Of a DNA stretch of 61,740 bases, positions 49,873 through 58,902 are shown in pieces (within the stretch, counting starts at the first letter, position 1; every line of letters starts with the position of its first letter). The notes beneath the pieces were generated by a model. That model ran no database searches and was not told where the DNA came from. It saw only the letters and a program-made list of their open reading frames with translations. The position numbers and the translations under genes are program-made. Source of the stretch: Vannielia sp. Lineage in GTDB: Bacteria > Pseudomonadota > Alphaproteobacteria > Rhodobacterales > Rhodobacteraceae. Location: the NCBI RefSeq assembly GCF_029212645.1, contig NZ_JARGND010000003.1, positions 1 through 61,740 of the forward strand, given 5' to 3'.

Positions 49873-50301
49873 ATGAAACGGATTTTGGCGGGGGCTTTGA
49901 TTGCGGTTTGTGCACTTGGTGTGGCCGGGGAAGCGGCGGCCAAGAACAAGGTGACGCGGCAGATCAAGGTTGATGACAGTTTTCAACGGGAGGAGATCAA
50001 GGGGGAGGAAGCAAAGGGCTATGTCATTCGTTACAAAATCATCGCGGTTGATGGCGTGGTTGAGCTTTGCGGCGCGGGCTATAGCCGTAACGCAATGTTC
50101 AAGCGGACCGCCAAGAGCGTTTTGCGAGGGTTGTCGCTGGAGATGAATGGCAAGAAGATCATTCGCAACTTCACGTTTTTCAACGATGTGCGTGGCGAGT
50201 TGAGCAGTCTTGATGGCCAACTTGCCAATTGTGCGTCAAGCGGGAAGCGGGCGGTCAAAGGGGCGAGATTCGGCTTTGATGCCCGAATGGTTTATTACTG
50301 A
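49873..50301 (+). CDS. Secreted basic hypothetical protein
   Basis: A 142-residue protein with signal peptide (RILAGALIAVCALGVAGEAA). The mature part is Lys/Arg-rich with two Cys (VELCGAGYS and LANCASSG) and beta-rich (YVIRYKIIAVDGVVELCGAG, KKIIRNFTFFNDVRGELSSL). No family was recognised. It lies downstream of the AraC gene but has its own 213-bp leader with an inverted repeat, so it may or may not belong to the same regulon. GGAGAGAAG precedes the ATG. Confidence 0.72.
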   Translation: MKRILAGALIAVCALGVAGEAAAKNKVTRQIKVDDSFQREEIKGEEAKGYVIRYKIIAVDGVVELCGAGYSRNAMFKRTAKSVLRGLSLEMNGKKIIRNFTFFNDVRGELSSLDGQLANCASSGKRAVKGARFGFDARMVYY

Positions 50302-50320
50302 CGGCAGCGCGCCGCTGGTG

Positions 50321-50345
50321 CCAGCGCCGCTGATGGCGCTGGTTT
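50321..50345. terminator. Hairpin between convergent genes
   Basis: CCAGCGCC, loop GCTGAT, GGCGCTGG: a perfect 8-bp stem with a short T-run (TTT) on the plus side. It overlaps the last codons region of moaA and ends the 49873 transcript. Confidence 0.5.
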
Positions 50346-51348
50346 AGCCGCCGGTGTGGCTCATGTGGCGGGACATCTGGCCGCCGATCTCCTGGCGCGA
50401 ATAGTCAAAATCATGGCCCTCGGGCTTGAGGTTGATGGCGGCGCGGATGGCAGCGCGAAGTTCGGGGCTGTCGCCATGGGTGCGCAGGGCTTCCCGCAGA
50501 TCGGCGCGGTCTTCCTGACCGAGGCACATGAACAACTCGCCTGTGCAGGTCATCCGCACACGATTGCAGCTTTCACAAAAGTTATGCGACAGCGGGGTGA
50601 TGAAGCCAACCTTTTGCCCGGTTTCCTGCAAGGCCACATAGCGGGCGGGGCCACCGGAGCGCTCGGCAAGGTCGATCAGGGTATATTGCTCGGCAAGGCG
50701 GGCGCGAAGCTCCTTGAGGGACCAGTATTGGCCGATCCGGTCTTCACCGCCCAGATCCCCCATGGGCATGACCTCGATGAAGGTGATGTCCATATCGCGG
50801 GATTTGCAGAACTCGACGAGGCTGAAAAGCTCATCCTCGTTGAAGCCCTTCAGTGCCACCACATTGAGCTTGACCCGCAGGCCAGCCGCCTGTGCGGCAT
50901 CGAGCCCGCGCAAGACCTGGGGCAGGCGGCCCCAGCGGGTGACGCGGGCGAATTTCTCTTCGTCCAGCGTGTCGAGCGAGACGTTGATCCGCTTCACCCC
51001 GGCGGCCACAAGCTGCGGCGCGAACCGCTCCAGCTGGGAGCCGTTGGTGGTGACGGTCAGCTCGTTGAGCGCGCCGCTTTCAAGATGGCGGGTCATGCCC
51101 TCGAAGAAACCCATGATCCCTTTGCGCACCAGCGGTTCACCGCCGGTGATGCGCAGTTTTTTGACGCCCATGTCGATGAAGGTGGTGCAGACAGTATCAA
51201 GCTCTTCCAGCGTCAGCAGGTCACGCTTGGGCAGGAAGGTCATGTTTTCAGACATGCAGTAGACGCAGCGAAAATCGCAGCGGTCGGTCACTGATACGCG
51301 CAAATAGGTGATAGCGCGTTGGAAAGGGTCGATAAGGGGTGAGTCCAT
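50344..51348 (-). CDS. moaA: GTP 3',8-cyclase (molybdenum cofactor synthesis)
   Basis: A 334-residue radical-SAM enzyme catalysing the first step of molybdopterin synthesis from GTP. The N-terminal 4Fe-4S cluster motif is RCDFRCVYC (Cys24, 28, 31). [11 protein letters not shown] is the SAM-binding region. The second cluster has [20 protein letters not shown] near the C-terminus, and the protein ends in the conserved Gly-Gly (SHTGG). The start at 51348 gives the family N-terminus; 124 upstream in-frame residues are non-homologous and antisense to the next gene. Consistent with the Mo-cofactor-handling genes at 9.7-11.7 kb. Confidence 0.96.
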   Translation of the reverse strand: MDSPLIDPFQRAITYLRVSVTDRCDFRCVYCMSENMTFLPKRDLLTLEELDTVCTTFIDMGVKKLRITGGEPLVRKGIMGFFEGMTRHLESGALNELTVTTNGSQLERFAPQLVAAGVKRINVSLDTLDEEKFARVTRWGRLPQVLRGLDAAQAAGLRVKLNVVALKGFNEDELFSLVEFCKSRDMDITFIEVMPMGDLGGEDRIGQYWSLKELRARLAEQYTLIDLAERSGGPARYVALQETGQKVGFITPLSHNFCESCNRVRMTCTGELFMCLGQEDRADLREALRTHGDSPELRAAIRAAINLKPEGHDFDYSRQEIGGQMSRHMSHTGG

Positions 51349-51428
51349 AGGGTATAGGTAATCCTCAAGAGGTCGCGCAGCAAGGCAAATTGCCAGAGCG
51401 CAAGACCAAGGTCTAAAGGAGGCAAACG

Positions 51429-51938
51429 GTGGGATTGATGCGTGGAATGGTGATGGCCCTGATGGCGGGCGGGATGCTGGCGGGTTGCACCGAGGGCATG
51501 TTTGCCCCGAAAACGGGCAAGACCGGCCCCGGAGCCATGGTTGAAGGGGGCGAGGTGGAAAAGCCGGGCGATGGGGTTGCCCCGAAGCCGCCCGCCTCGG
51601 CCCGCACCGTGGACCAGTTTGACACCACCACAGAGGCCGAAAAGCAGGCGGCAGCGGCGAAGCCTGCGGCGGCGGCGGAAAAGCGGCTGGGCACCACCAT
51701 TGCCTCGCTCGGTGATCCAACGGACCCCGGATTTTGGGCCGAGACGCCCCTGGTGCGCGTGGCGCAATCGGGGCGGCTGGAGTTTCCGGGCAATGGCAAC
51801 AGCGTGCAGGTAGAGCTGCGCCCCTCGGGCGGGCCGGCCGGATCAGGGACGCGGGTGAGCCTGCCGGCGTTTCAGGTGCTTGGCGCGCCGCTGACCGGGC
51901 TGCCGGAGCTTGTGGTTTTTGCCGGGCCTGCGGGTTAG
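51429..51938 (+). CDS. Putative lipoprotein
   Basis: A 169-residue protein beginning [20 protein letters not shown], a lipoprotein signal with lipobox LAGC and lipidated Cys20. A Gly/Pro/Ala-rich linker (about 30-75) precedes a C-terminal beta domain ([40 protein letters not shown]). Rhodobacteraceae have D-galactarate-dehydratase-labelled lipoproteins of this form, but I see no catalytic site. The start is GTG with AAGGAGG 6 bases upstream. Divergent from moaA. Confidence 0.85.
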   Translation: MGLMRGMVMALMAGGMLAGCTEGMFAPKTGKTGPGAMVEGGEVEKPGDGVAPKPPASARTVDQFDTTTEAEKQAAAAKPAAAAEKRLGTTIASLGDPTDPGFWAETPLVRVAQSGRLEFPGNGNSVQVELRPSGGPAGSGTRVSLPAFQVLGAPLTGLPELVVFAGPAG

Positions 51939-51939
51939 G

Positions 51940-51995
51940 CGGCCAGTGCTACGTGGCCAATACTACCTGGCCAATGTCAGGCGGCCAGTGCCGCG
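51940..51995. repeat. Four degenerate 14-bp tandem repeats
   Basis: CGGCCAGTGCTACG, TGGCCAATACTACC, TGGCCAATGTCAGG and CGGCCAGTGCCGCG follow each other exactly in the gap between the lipoprotein gene and the convergent AlkD-like gene. Confidence 0.75.
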
Positions 51996-52004
51996 CCGCG
52001 GGCG

Positions 52005-52688
52005 TTAAGCGGCGGGCAGATACTTGGCCGCCTCCTTGCGGGCAAAGGGCTTTAGCCCCTGTCCGGGGCCATCGAGGAAAGCGCGGGTGCGGGCGGCATC
52101 GTGCTTTGAGAGATCGCGCAGCCACCACGCCACCGCCTTTTGGATGAACCACTCAGGATCACCCACATAAGAGCGCGCCCAGCCAAGCACTTGCTCGCGA
52201 ATGGCGAGATCTTCGGGCTTTGGGTTGTTCTTTTTCGCATAGGGCAGGGTGATCACGAGGGCGGCGCGGCGCACCCAGAGGCTATTGGAACTGGTCCAGC
52301 CCTCAATGGCGGTGATGCGGGTGGGATCGGCGGTGAGGCGCTTTTGCCCGGCCATCATCGCGTGATCGGCAATCGCCCATGAATCGAGATCGGGCAGCCA
52401 GCTTTGGATCACCTCCCAAGCGCCGTCATCCGGGCGCAGGCGGGCCTGGGTGAGCAGCTTGGCGGCGGCGATGCGGGCCTCGAAGATATCGGTTTGCCAG
52501 AGGGCTTTGGCGAGGCTGACGCGGGCAGGCACATCAAGGCTTTGCCGCCATTCCTTGGTAAGATCATTCAGCACCGGGTTGGGCACGCCGAGCACCTCGC
52601 GCGATTGCTTGTGATAGCGGGCCTGCCCCTCGGCGCGGCTTGGGTCGGCGGCGGTGCGCAGGGCGGTGAGGGCATCTTCAAGGGTCAT
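52005..52688 (-). CDS. DNA alkylation repair protein, AlkD-like
   Basis: A 227-residue HEAT-repeat-like DNA glycosylase that removes alkylated purines. LGVPNPVLNDLTKEWRQ, then TDIFEARIAAAKLLTQARL, LDSWAIADHAMM (catalytic Asp region), SNSLWVRRAALVITLPYAKK and DPEWFIQKAVAWWLRDLSKH (Trp-rich cleft) are the expected family segments. Length is normal for the family. It is a single gene, convergent with the lipoprotein gene and 66 bp downstream of glmS on the same strand. Confidence 0.9.
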   Translation of the reverse strand: MTLEDALTALRTAADPSRAEGQARYHKQSREVLGVPNPVLNDLTKEWRQSLDVPARVSLAKALWQTDIFEARIAAAKLLTQARLRPDDGAWEVIQSWLPDLDSWAIADHAMMAGQKRLTADPTRITAIEGWTSSNSLWVRRAALVITLPYAKKNNPKPEDLAIREQVLGWARSYVGDPEWFIQKAVAWWLRDLSKHDAARTRAFLDGPGQGLKPFARKEAAKYLPAA

Positions 52689-52754
52689 CGTGTGGCTCCA
52701 TCGAGCGGTGTGCTGTTACGTTCGCCCCGATAGGGCTTGGTGCCCTTGGGGCCG

Positions 52755-54569
52755 CTACTCCACCGTCACCGATTTGGCGAGGTTGCGCGGCTGGTCGACA
52801 TCGGTGCCTTTGGCAACCGCCGTGTGATAGGCGATGAGCTGTGCGGGCAGGGCATAGAGGATGGGGGCCAGCGCGGGCGAAACCTCGGGCATGATGATTT
52901 GCCGCCAAGTGCCCTCACCAGCGACCTTTGCGCCTTTGGCGTCGGTCACAAGCACGACCTTTCCGGCGCGGGCCATGACTTCCTGCATGTTGGAGATCGT
53001 CTTGTCGAACAGCCCGTCGGAGGGCGCAAGAAAGACCACGGGTGTGTGCTTGTCGATCAGGGCGATGGGGCCGTGCTTTAGTTCACCCGATGCATAACCT
53101 TCGGCGTGGATGTAGCTGATTTCCTTCAGTTTCAGCGCGCCTTCCATCGCCAGCGGGTAAAGCGCACCACGGCCGAGGAACAGCACATCGCGGGCTTCGG
53201 CGAGGCGCAGGGCGGTGGCCTTGATATCGCTGTCCGCGCCGAGCGCGTGGTGCATCAGGCCGGGCAGCGACTGGAGGTCTGCGAGGTGGGCCTTGGCCGC
53301 CTCAACGCTGAGGGTGCCGCGATCGAGGCCCGCCTTGATGGCCATGGCAAAGAGCACGGTGAGCTGGCAGGTGAAGGCCTTGGTGGAGGCCACGCCAATC
53401 TCGGTGCCCGCAAGGATGGGCAGGGCAATGTCGGAGGCGCGCGCGATGGAGCTTTCGGAGACGTTGACCACGGAGGCGATCATCGCCTTGTCTTCGCAGT
53501 AGCGCAGGGCGGCGAGGGTATCGGCGGTTTCGCCTGATTGCGACACAAACAGCGCCAGTGTGTTGGCGGGGATCGGTGGCTCGCGGTAGCGGAACTCTGA
53601 CGCGATATCGACCTCGACGGGCAGGCGGGCGATTTGCTCAAACCAGTATTTCGCAGTGAGGCAGGCATAAAAGGCGGTGCCGCAGGCGACCATGGTGAGG
53701 CGGTCGAAACGGGTGAAATCAAGGCCCGGCTCAGGCAGCTGCACGCCGTTTTCGGTGAGGTAGAAGCCAAGCGCGTCGCCAATCACCGAGGGCTGCTCGG
53801 CGATTTCCTTGGCCATGAAGTGCTTGAACCCGCCCTTGTCGATATGGGTGGCGTCGATGGACACGGTTTTGACCGGGCGGTTGGCGCGGCGGTTCGCGGC
53901 ATCAAAAATCTCGATGCTGTCACGGGTGAGCACGGCCCAGTCGCCATCTTCCAGATAGGTGATCCTGTCGGTCAGCGGGGCGAGGGCGATGGCATCGGAG
54001 CCAACGAACACCTCGCCCTCGCCATGGCCGATGGCCAGAGGAGAGCCTTTGCGGGCGGCGATGAGCAGGTTGTCTTCGCCCTCAAACAGGAAGCACAGCG
54101 CAAAGGCACCCTCGAGGCGGGCGAGCACCTGCTCACAGGCGGCGCGGGGGCCGAGGCCGGTGGCCATGTAGTGGCCGGTGAGCAGGGCGACGGTTTCGGT
54201 ATCGGTTTCGGTTTGCGGGGTGATGCCGTGGCTGGCCAGCTCCTCGCGCAAATCGCGGAAGTTCTCCACGATGCCGTTATGCACTACGGCGACGGGGCCA
54301 TAGCTGTGGGGGTGGGCGTTGCTTTCGGTTGGCGCGCCGTGTGTGGCCCAGCGGGTGTGGCCGATGCCTGCCTTGCCCGCCAGCGGCTCATGCACCAGCT
54401 TATCGGACAGGTTCACCAGCTTGCCGGTGGCGCGGCGGCGCTCCAGCGTGCCTTCGTTGACGGTGGCGATGCCGGCGCTGTCATAGCCGCGATATTCCAG
54501 CCGTTTGAGGGCTTCAACCAGCAGCGGCGCTGCCTCGTGATCGCCCAGAACTCCAACGATTCCGCACAT
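52755..54569 (-). CDS. glmS: Glutamine--fructose-6-phosphate aminotransferase (isomerizing)
   Basis: A 604-residue enzyme making glucosamine-6-phosphate for peptidoglycan and LPS. The N-terminal glutaminase domain starts MCGIVGVLGD with nucleophile Cys2, and TRWATHGAPTESNAHPH follows. Two SIS domains follow: VACGTAFYACLTAKYWFE, LFVSQSGETADTLAALRYC and FLGRGALYPLAMEGALKLKE. It ends VDQPRNLAKSVTVE, the conserved terminus. Its start codon directly follows the glmU stop, so the two are co-transcribed as glmU-glmS. Confidence 0.97.
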   Translation of the reverse strand: MCGIVGVLGDHEAAPLLVEALKRLEYRGYDSAGIATVNEGTLERRRATGKLVNLSDKLVHEPLAGKAGIGHTRWATHGAPTESNAHPHSYGPVAVVHNGIVENFRDLREELASHGITPQTETDTETVALLTGHYMATGLGPRAACEQVLARLEGAFALCFLFEGEDNLLIAARKGSPLAIGHGEGEVFVGSDAIALAPLTDRITYLEDGDWAVLTRDSIEIFDAANRRANRPVKTVSIDATHIDKGGFKHFMAKEIAEQPSVIGDALGFYLTENGVQLPEPGLDFTRFDRLTMVACGTAFYACLTAKYWFEQIARLPVEVDIASEFRYREPPIPANTLALFVSQSGETADTLAALRYCEDKAMIASVVNVSESSIARASDIALPILAGTEIGVASTKAFTCQLTVLFAMAIKAGLDRGTLSVEAAKAHLADLQSLPGLMHHALGADSDIKATALRLAEARDVLFLGRGALYPLAMEGALKLKEISYIHAEGYASGELKHGPIALIDKHTPVVFLAPSDGLFDKTISNMQEVMARAGKVVLVTDAKGAKVAGEGTWRQIIMPEVSPALAPILYALPAQLIAYHTAVAKGTDVDQPRNLAKSVTVE

Positions 54570-55928
54570 TTACTTTGCCTCTTTCATCTTGGCCATCTTC
54601 GCGGCCTTGAGTTTGCCCATGAGTTTGCGCGCCAGTCCGGGCTTGGTGGTTTGGCGGGCGCGGCCAAGGGCAAGCGCGCCATCTTCAACATCGCGGGTGA
54701 TCACCGAGCCGGAGGCGGTGAGCGCCTCGTCGCCCACCCGAACCGGGGCGACAAGCATGGTGGAGGAGCCGATGAAGGCGCGCGCGCCGATCTCGGTGTG
54801 GTGTTTGAAATACCCGTCATAATTGCAGGTAACGGTGCCTGCGCCGATATTTGCGCCGTCGCCAACCGTTGCATCACCGATGTAGCTGAGGTGGTTGATC
54901 TTTGCGCCTTCGCCCACTTCGGCGTTCTTGACCTCACAAAAGTTGCCGACCTTGGCGTTATTGGCCAGCTCCGCGCCGGGGCGCAGGCGGGCATAGGGGC
55001 CAACAATGGCCCCGGTGGACACATGGCAGCCTTCAAGGTGGGAAAAGGCGCGGATGGTGGCGCCGGTTTCAACCGTAACGCCGGGGCCGAAGATAACATG
55101 CGGCTCAATGGTGGCGTCGCGCCCGAGGTGGGTATCGTGGGCGAAATACACGGTTTCAGGGGCGGTGAGGGTGACGCCTGCGGTGAGGGCTTCGGCGCGG
55201 GCGCGGGACTGAAAGGCGGCCTCGGCGGCGGCAAGATCGGCGCGGGAGTTGATGCCCATGGTTTCGGCCTCGTCACAGGTGACGACCCCGCAGGAGAGGC
55301 CGCGGGCGCGGGCAATGGCGATGACATCGGTGAGGTAATATTCGCCTGAGGCATTATCGTTGGTGACATCATCGAGCAGCGAGAACAGCTCTGCCGCATC
55401 CGCGCAGATAACGCCTGAGTTGCAGAGGGTTATGGCGCGTTCTTTATCTGTGGCGTCCTTGAATTCGACGATGGCATCAAGGCTGTCACCAGACATTTTG
55501 AGGCGGCCATAGCGGGCCGGGTCGACAGGTTCGAAGCCGAGCACCACGACGGCATGGCCAGAGGCGCGGGCCTTGGCCATGGCGGAGAGGGTTTCGGGGC
55601 GGATGAAGGGCGTGTCGCCGTAAAGTACGATGGCATCGCCGGTGACGCCTTCCAGAGCGGAGCGGGCTTGCTGCACCGCGTGGCCGGTGCCGAGCTGCTC
55701 GGATTGCAGCACGACCTGCGCTTCGGGGGCGGCCTCATTGGTGGCTTTTGCCACCGCTTCGGCCCCGTGCCCGGCGACCACGACGATGCGCTCTGGCGCA
55801 ACGGACGCGCCGGCGCGAATGGCATGGGCGATCAGCGGCGCATGGGCGATCTGGTGCAGCACCTTGGGCTGGTCTGACTGCATCCGCGTGCCCTGGCCTG
55901 CCGCAAGGATGATGAGGCTGGTGGTCAT
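54570..55928 (-). CDS. glmU: Bifunctional N-acetylglucosamine-1-phosphate uridyltransferase / glucosamine-1-phosphate acetyltransferase
   Basis: A 452-residue enzyme making UDP-GlcNAc. The N-terminal pyrophosphorylase domain has LIILAAGQGTRMQSDQPKVL (residues 5-24), LYGDTPFIRPETL and NSGVICADA. The C-terminal left-handed beta-helix has hexapeptide repeats from about 250, with NFCEVKNAEVGEGAKINHLS and GTVTCNYDGYFKHHTEIG holding the acetyltransferase residues. It works directly after GlmS and GlmM in the same pathway; glmM is not in the window. Confidence 0.97.
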   Translation of the reverse strand: MTTSLIILAAGQGTRMQSDQPKVLHQIAHAPLIAHAIRAGASVAPERIVVVAGHGAEAVAKATNEAAPEAQVVLQSEQLGTGHAVQQARSALEGVTGDAIVLYGDTPFIRPETLSAMAKARASGHAVVVLGFEPVDPARYGRLKMSGDSLDAIVEFKDATDKERAITLCNSGVICADAAELFSLLDDVTNDNASGEYYLTDVIAIARARGLSCGVVTCDEAETMGINSRADLAAAEAAFQSRARAEALTAGVTLTAPETVYFAHDTHLGRDATIEPHVIFGPGVTVETGATIRAFSHLEGCHVSTGAIVGPYARLRPGAELANNAKVGNFCEVKNAEVGEGAKINHLSYIGDATVGDGANIGAGTVTCNYDGYFKHHTEIGARAFIGSSTMLVAPVRVGDEALTASGSVITRDVEDGALALGRARQTTKPGLARKLMGKLKAAKMAKMKEAK

Positions 55929-56040
55929 CTGCTCTTTTCCGCCCTTTTATTCTGATTGTCTCCGTTTTATCGACAAGGGCCGAAACGGCAAGGGGCTGGG
56001 GCCTCAATTGACGTGTCAGAATGTGACAGGAGGCCAAGAA

Positions 56041-56709
56041 ATGCGCGCTGTGATCTTTGATCTGGACGGAACGTTGGCGGATACCTCGAAAGACCTGATC
56101 GCGGCGGCCAATGCCTGCTTTGAGGCGCGGGGGTTGGGGGCGTTGCTTGATCCGGTTGGCGATGCGGGCACGGCCTTTCGGGGCGGGCGGGCGATGCTGA
56201 CCCTTGGGGTTGAGCGGGCCGAGGGCTATGGCGCGGCGCTGGTGGAGGAGGATTATCCACGGCTGTTGGCGTTTTATGGCGAGAACATTGATGCGCAGAC
56301 CGAGCTTTATCCCGGTGCGGTAGAGGCGGTGGAGGCGCTGCGCCATGACGGTTTTGCGGTGGGCATTTGCACCAACAAGCCGGAGGGGCTGGCAGAGGAG
56401 TTGCTGGCGCGGCTTGGCATCAGGGGGTTGTTTGGCTCGATGATCGGGGCCGATACGCTGCCGGTGAGAAAGCCGGACCCGGCCCCCTATTTTGCCGCGT
56501 TGGAGCAGGCAGGCGGCACGCGCGGCCTGTTGGTGGGCGACACCGAGACCGACCGCAAGACGGCGCGGGCGGCCAACTGCCCTTCGGTGCTGGTCACCTT
56601 CGGTCCGGATGGGCGGGGTGTGGAGGCGCTTGAGCCTGAGGCGACGATTGATCACTTTGATGAGTTGCCGGGCGTTGTAGCGCGTTTGCTCGCCGAGGGG
56701 ACCGGTTGA
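56041..56709 (+). CDS. HAD-family phosphatase, phosphoglycolate phosphatase-like
   Basis: A 222-residue haloacid dehalogenase hydrolase. Motif I AVIFDLDGTLADTSKDLIAA has the nucleophile Asp7 and Asp9. Motif II is CTNKPEGLAEELLARLG, and motif III with Lys plus motif IV are in LPVRKPDPAPYFAALEQ and GLLVGDTETDRKTARAA. The alpha-helical cap lies between motifs I and II (about 15-85). It closely follows the Gph pattern. AGGAGG lies 8 bases before the ATG; the frame extending to 55630 is antisense to glmU. Divergent from glmU. Confidence 0.9.
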   Translation: MRAVIFDLDGTLADTSKDLIAAANACFEARGLGALLDPVGDAGTAFRGGRAMLTLGVERAEGYGAALVEEDYPRLLAFYGENIDAQTELYPGAVEAVEALRHDGFAVGICTNKPEGLAEELLARLGIRGLFGSMIGADTLPVRKPDPAPYFAALEQAGGTRGLLVGDTETDRKTARAANCPSVLVTFGPDGRGVEALEPEATIDHFDELPGVVARLLAEGTG

Positions 56710-56740
56710 CGGGGCGCAACCCGCGCCGCAGGGTGCAGAG

Positions 56741-57949
56741 ATGAGCGAGATATTCAAAGGCAATTTCACCCAGCAGGAGCCGCTGCCAGAAGCGTCGCTT
56801 GCGGCCGCGCAAGAGGTGCTGGGGCATGGGCGATTGCATCGCTATAACCTCACGCCGGGTGAGGCGGGCGAGGTGGCGCTGCTGGAGCAGGAGTTTGCCG
56901 CGTTTACCGGGGCGAGCTATTGCCTTGCCACGGCTTCGGGCGGCTCGGCCATTGGGGTGGCGTTGAGGGCGGTTGGGGTGCAGCCGGGCGATGCGGTGCT
57001 GACCAATGCCTTCACGCTGGCGCCGGTGCCGGGGGCGATTGCGGCGCTTGGGGCGCGGTCGATCTTTGTGGAGGTCACCGAGGATCTGGTGATTGATCAG
57101 GACGATCTGGCCGCAAAGCTGGGGCAGGCGCAGGTGCTGCTTTTGAGCCATATGCGCGGGCACATCTGCGATATGGATCGGCTGATGGCGCTGTGTGATG
57201 CGGCGGGTGTCACCGTGGTTGAGGACTGTGCGCACACCATGGGCGCCACCTGGAAAGGCGTGCCGAGCGGGCGGCATGGGGCGGTGGCCTGCTACTCGAC
57301 GCAGACCTACAAGCATCTCAACTCGGGCGAGGGTGGCCTGCTGATCACCAACGACGAGGATATTGCGGCGCGGGCTGTGCTGCTTTCAGGCTCCTACATG
57401 CTTTATGAGCGGCATTTGGCGGCGCCGGGACCAGAGGTGTTTGAGCGCCATCGTATGGAGGTGCCCAATATCTCGGGGCGGATGGACAACCTGCGCGCCG
57501 CGATCTTGCGGCCGCAACTGGCGGACCTGCCACGCCAGATTGCCCGCTGGAACGAGCGCTACAGCGTGGTTGAAGAGGGCCTGCGCGGCACGCCCGGTTT
57601 GCAGATTGTGGCGCGCGGCGAGGGCGAGGCCTTTGTGGGCTCCTCGATCCAGGTGCTGCTGCCCGGCTGGAGGCCGGAAGCGGTGCAAGAGGTACTGGCG
57701 AGGTGTGCGAAAAGGGGCGTGGAGCTGAAATGGTTTGGCGGGGCGACGCCGGTGGGCTTTACCTCGCGCTATGCCCATTGGGAATATGCCGCGCCAGAGG
57801 CGCTGCCGCGCACCGATGCGGTGCTCGCGGGGCTGATTGACATGCGATTGCCGCTCACCTTCAGCCTTGAGGATTGCGCGCTGATTGCCCGGATCATCCG
57901 CGCCGAGGTGGGGGCGGTGTACCAGGCGAAGACCGCGAGTGCGGGATGA
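56741..57949 (+). CDS. DegT/DnrJ/EryC1/StrS family aminotransferase
   Basis: A 402-residue PLP enzyme. SYCLATASGGSAIGVALRAV begins the cofactor-binding part, VTVVEDCAHTMGATWKG carries the Asp contacting the PLP ring, and the Schiff-base lysine is Lys191 in YSTQTYKHLNSGEGGLL. VPNISGRMDNLRAAIL follows. Members transaminate nucleotide-linked keto-sugars or similar. Here the neighbours are a phosphatase and a serine hydrolase rather than sugar genes, so the substrate is unclear. Coupled by 4-bp overlap to the next gene. Confidence 0.9.
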   Translation: MSEIFKGNFTQQEPLPEASLAAAQEVLGHGRLHRYNLTPGEAGEVALLEQEFAAFTGASYCLATASGGSAIGVALRAVGVQPGDAVLTNAFTLAPVPGAIAALGARSIFVEVTEDLVIDQDDLAAKLGQAQVLLLSHMRGHICDMDRLMALCDAAGVTVVEDCAHTMGATWKGVPSGRHGAVACYSTQTYKHLNSGEGGLLITNDEDIAARAVLLSGSYMLYERHLAAPGPEVFERHRMEVPNISGRMDNLRAAILRPQLADLPRQIARWNERYSVVEEGLRGTPGLQIVARGEGEAFVGSSIQVLLPGWRPEAVQEVLARCAKRGVELKWFGGATPVGFTSRYAHWEYAAPEALPRTDAVLAGLIDMRLPLTFSLEDCALIARIIRAEVGAVYQAKTASAG

Positions 57950-58842
57950 GCGCACCGCCGATGCACGCCCATTGGATCACCGCTTCGGGGCGGGAAGGTG
58001 CTGAGGGCGATGCGGAGGCGCTGTTCCCGTGGTGGAGCTTTGGCAAAACGGTGATCGCCGCCTGCGCCCTGCGGCTGGTCGAGGATGGGCGGCTTGCGCT
58101 GGACGCGCGGTGCGAGGGCGGCGACTGGACCCTGCGCCAGCTATTGGCCCATCGCGCTGGCTTGCCAGACTACGGGCCCTTCAAGGCCTACCATGATGCT
58201 GTTGCCGCCGGAGAGGCGCCGTGGCCACGCCAGAAGCTGTGGGAGGTGGCGCTTTCCAAGGGGATGTTTGCCAAGCCGGGGCAGGATTTTTGCTATTCCA
58301 ACCTTGGATACATGCTGATCCGCGAGCAGATTGAGGCGGTCACGGGAATGGGCCTTGGGGCGGTCGTGAAGGACATGATCACCGGGCCGCTTGGGCTGGA
58401 GCAGGTGTCGCTGGCGGAAACGCCAGAGGCTTTTGCCGCGACGCATTGGGAGATGCATGGCTATGATCCGCGTTGGGTCTATCACGGCTGCCTCATCGGC
58501 ACGGCGCGGGAGGCGGCGGTCTTGTTGCAGGCTTTGGTGGCGGGGAAGATTTTATCGCGGCCAAGCCTTGACGCGATGCTGGAGCGGCGGGTGCTGGGCG
58601 GCGCTTTGGAGGGCAGGCCGTGGACAGTTTGTGGCTATGGCCTTGGGGTGATGACGGGGGAGGTTGGCGCGGTGGGGCGGGCGATTGGGCACTCGGGCGC
58701 GGGGCCGTTTTGCGTGAACGCGGTTTACCATTTCCCCGATGGGGCAGACCCGATCACGGTGGCCTGTTTCAACGCGGGCCGGGATGAGGGGATGAGCGAA
58801 TTTGCGGCCACCCGGATTGCAGGGGGTCAGAGTATCTCTTGA
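57946..58842 (+). CDS. Serine hydrolase of the beta-lactamase family
   Basis: A 298-residue class C beta-lactamase-like protein without signal peptide. The catalytic SxxK is WWSFGKTVIA (Ser31, Lys34), the Tyr motif is FCYSNLGYM (Tyr117 in YSN), and the third motif is HSGAGPF. LLAHRAGLPDYGPF is the typical loop. Cytosolic members are often esterases or peptidases of unknown substrate. ATGA overlap with the aminotransferase gene implies a joint function. Its stop codon overlaps the -35 box of the next operon. Confidence 0.88.
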   Translation: MSAPPMHAHWITASGREGAEGDAEALFPWWSFGKTVIAACALRLVEDGRLALDARCEGGDWTLRQLLAHRAGLPDYGPFKAYHDAVAAGEAPWPRQKLWEVALSKGMFAKPGQDFCYSNLGYMLIREQIEAVTGMGLGAVVKDMITGPLGLEQVSLAETPEAFAATHWEMHGYDPRWVYHGCLIGTAREAAVLLQALVAGKILSRPSLDAMLERRVLGGALEGRPWTVCGYGLGVMTGEVGAVGRAIGHSGAGPFCVNAVYHFPDGADPITVACFNAGRDEGMSEFAATRIAGGQSIS

Positions 58843-58883
58843 CGGGGGAGATTCTGCGTCCTACTATTTGAACGCTTGTTCAA
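58839..58883 (+). promoter_or_regulatory. Sigma-70-type promoter with TetR-like operator for the isovaleryl-CoA dehydrogenase operon
   Basis: TTGACG (58839-58844), 17-bp spacer, TACTAT (58862-58867), then the perfect inverted repeat TTGAAC-GCTT-GTTCAA (58868-58883) directly after the -10, covering the expected transcription start. A repressor bound there would block initiation. Confidence 0.75.
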
Positions 58884-58902
58884 TAAACCGGGAGGGGCGG
58901 GC

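Noticed and set aside
53634..55349. 571-residue open frame on the plus strand
   Set aside because: It is antisense to glmS and glmU, Gly/Ala-rich without domain features, and an artefact of high-GC codon bias.
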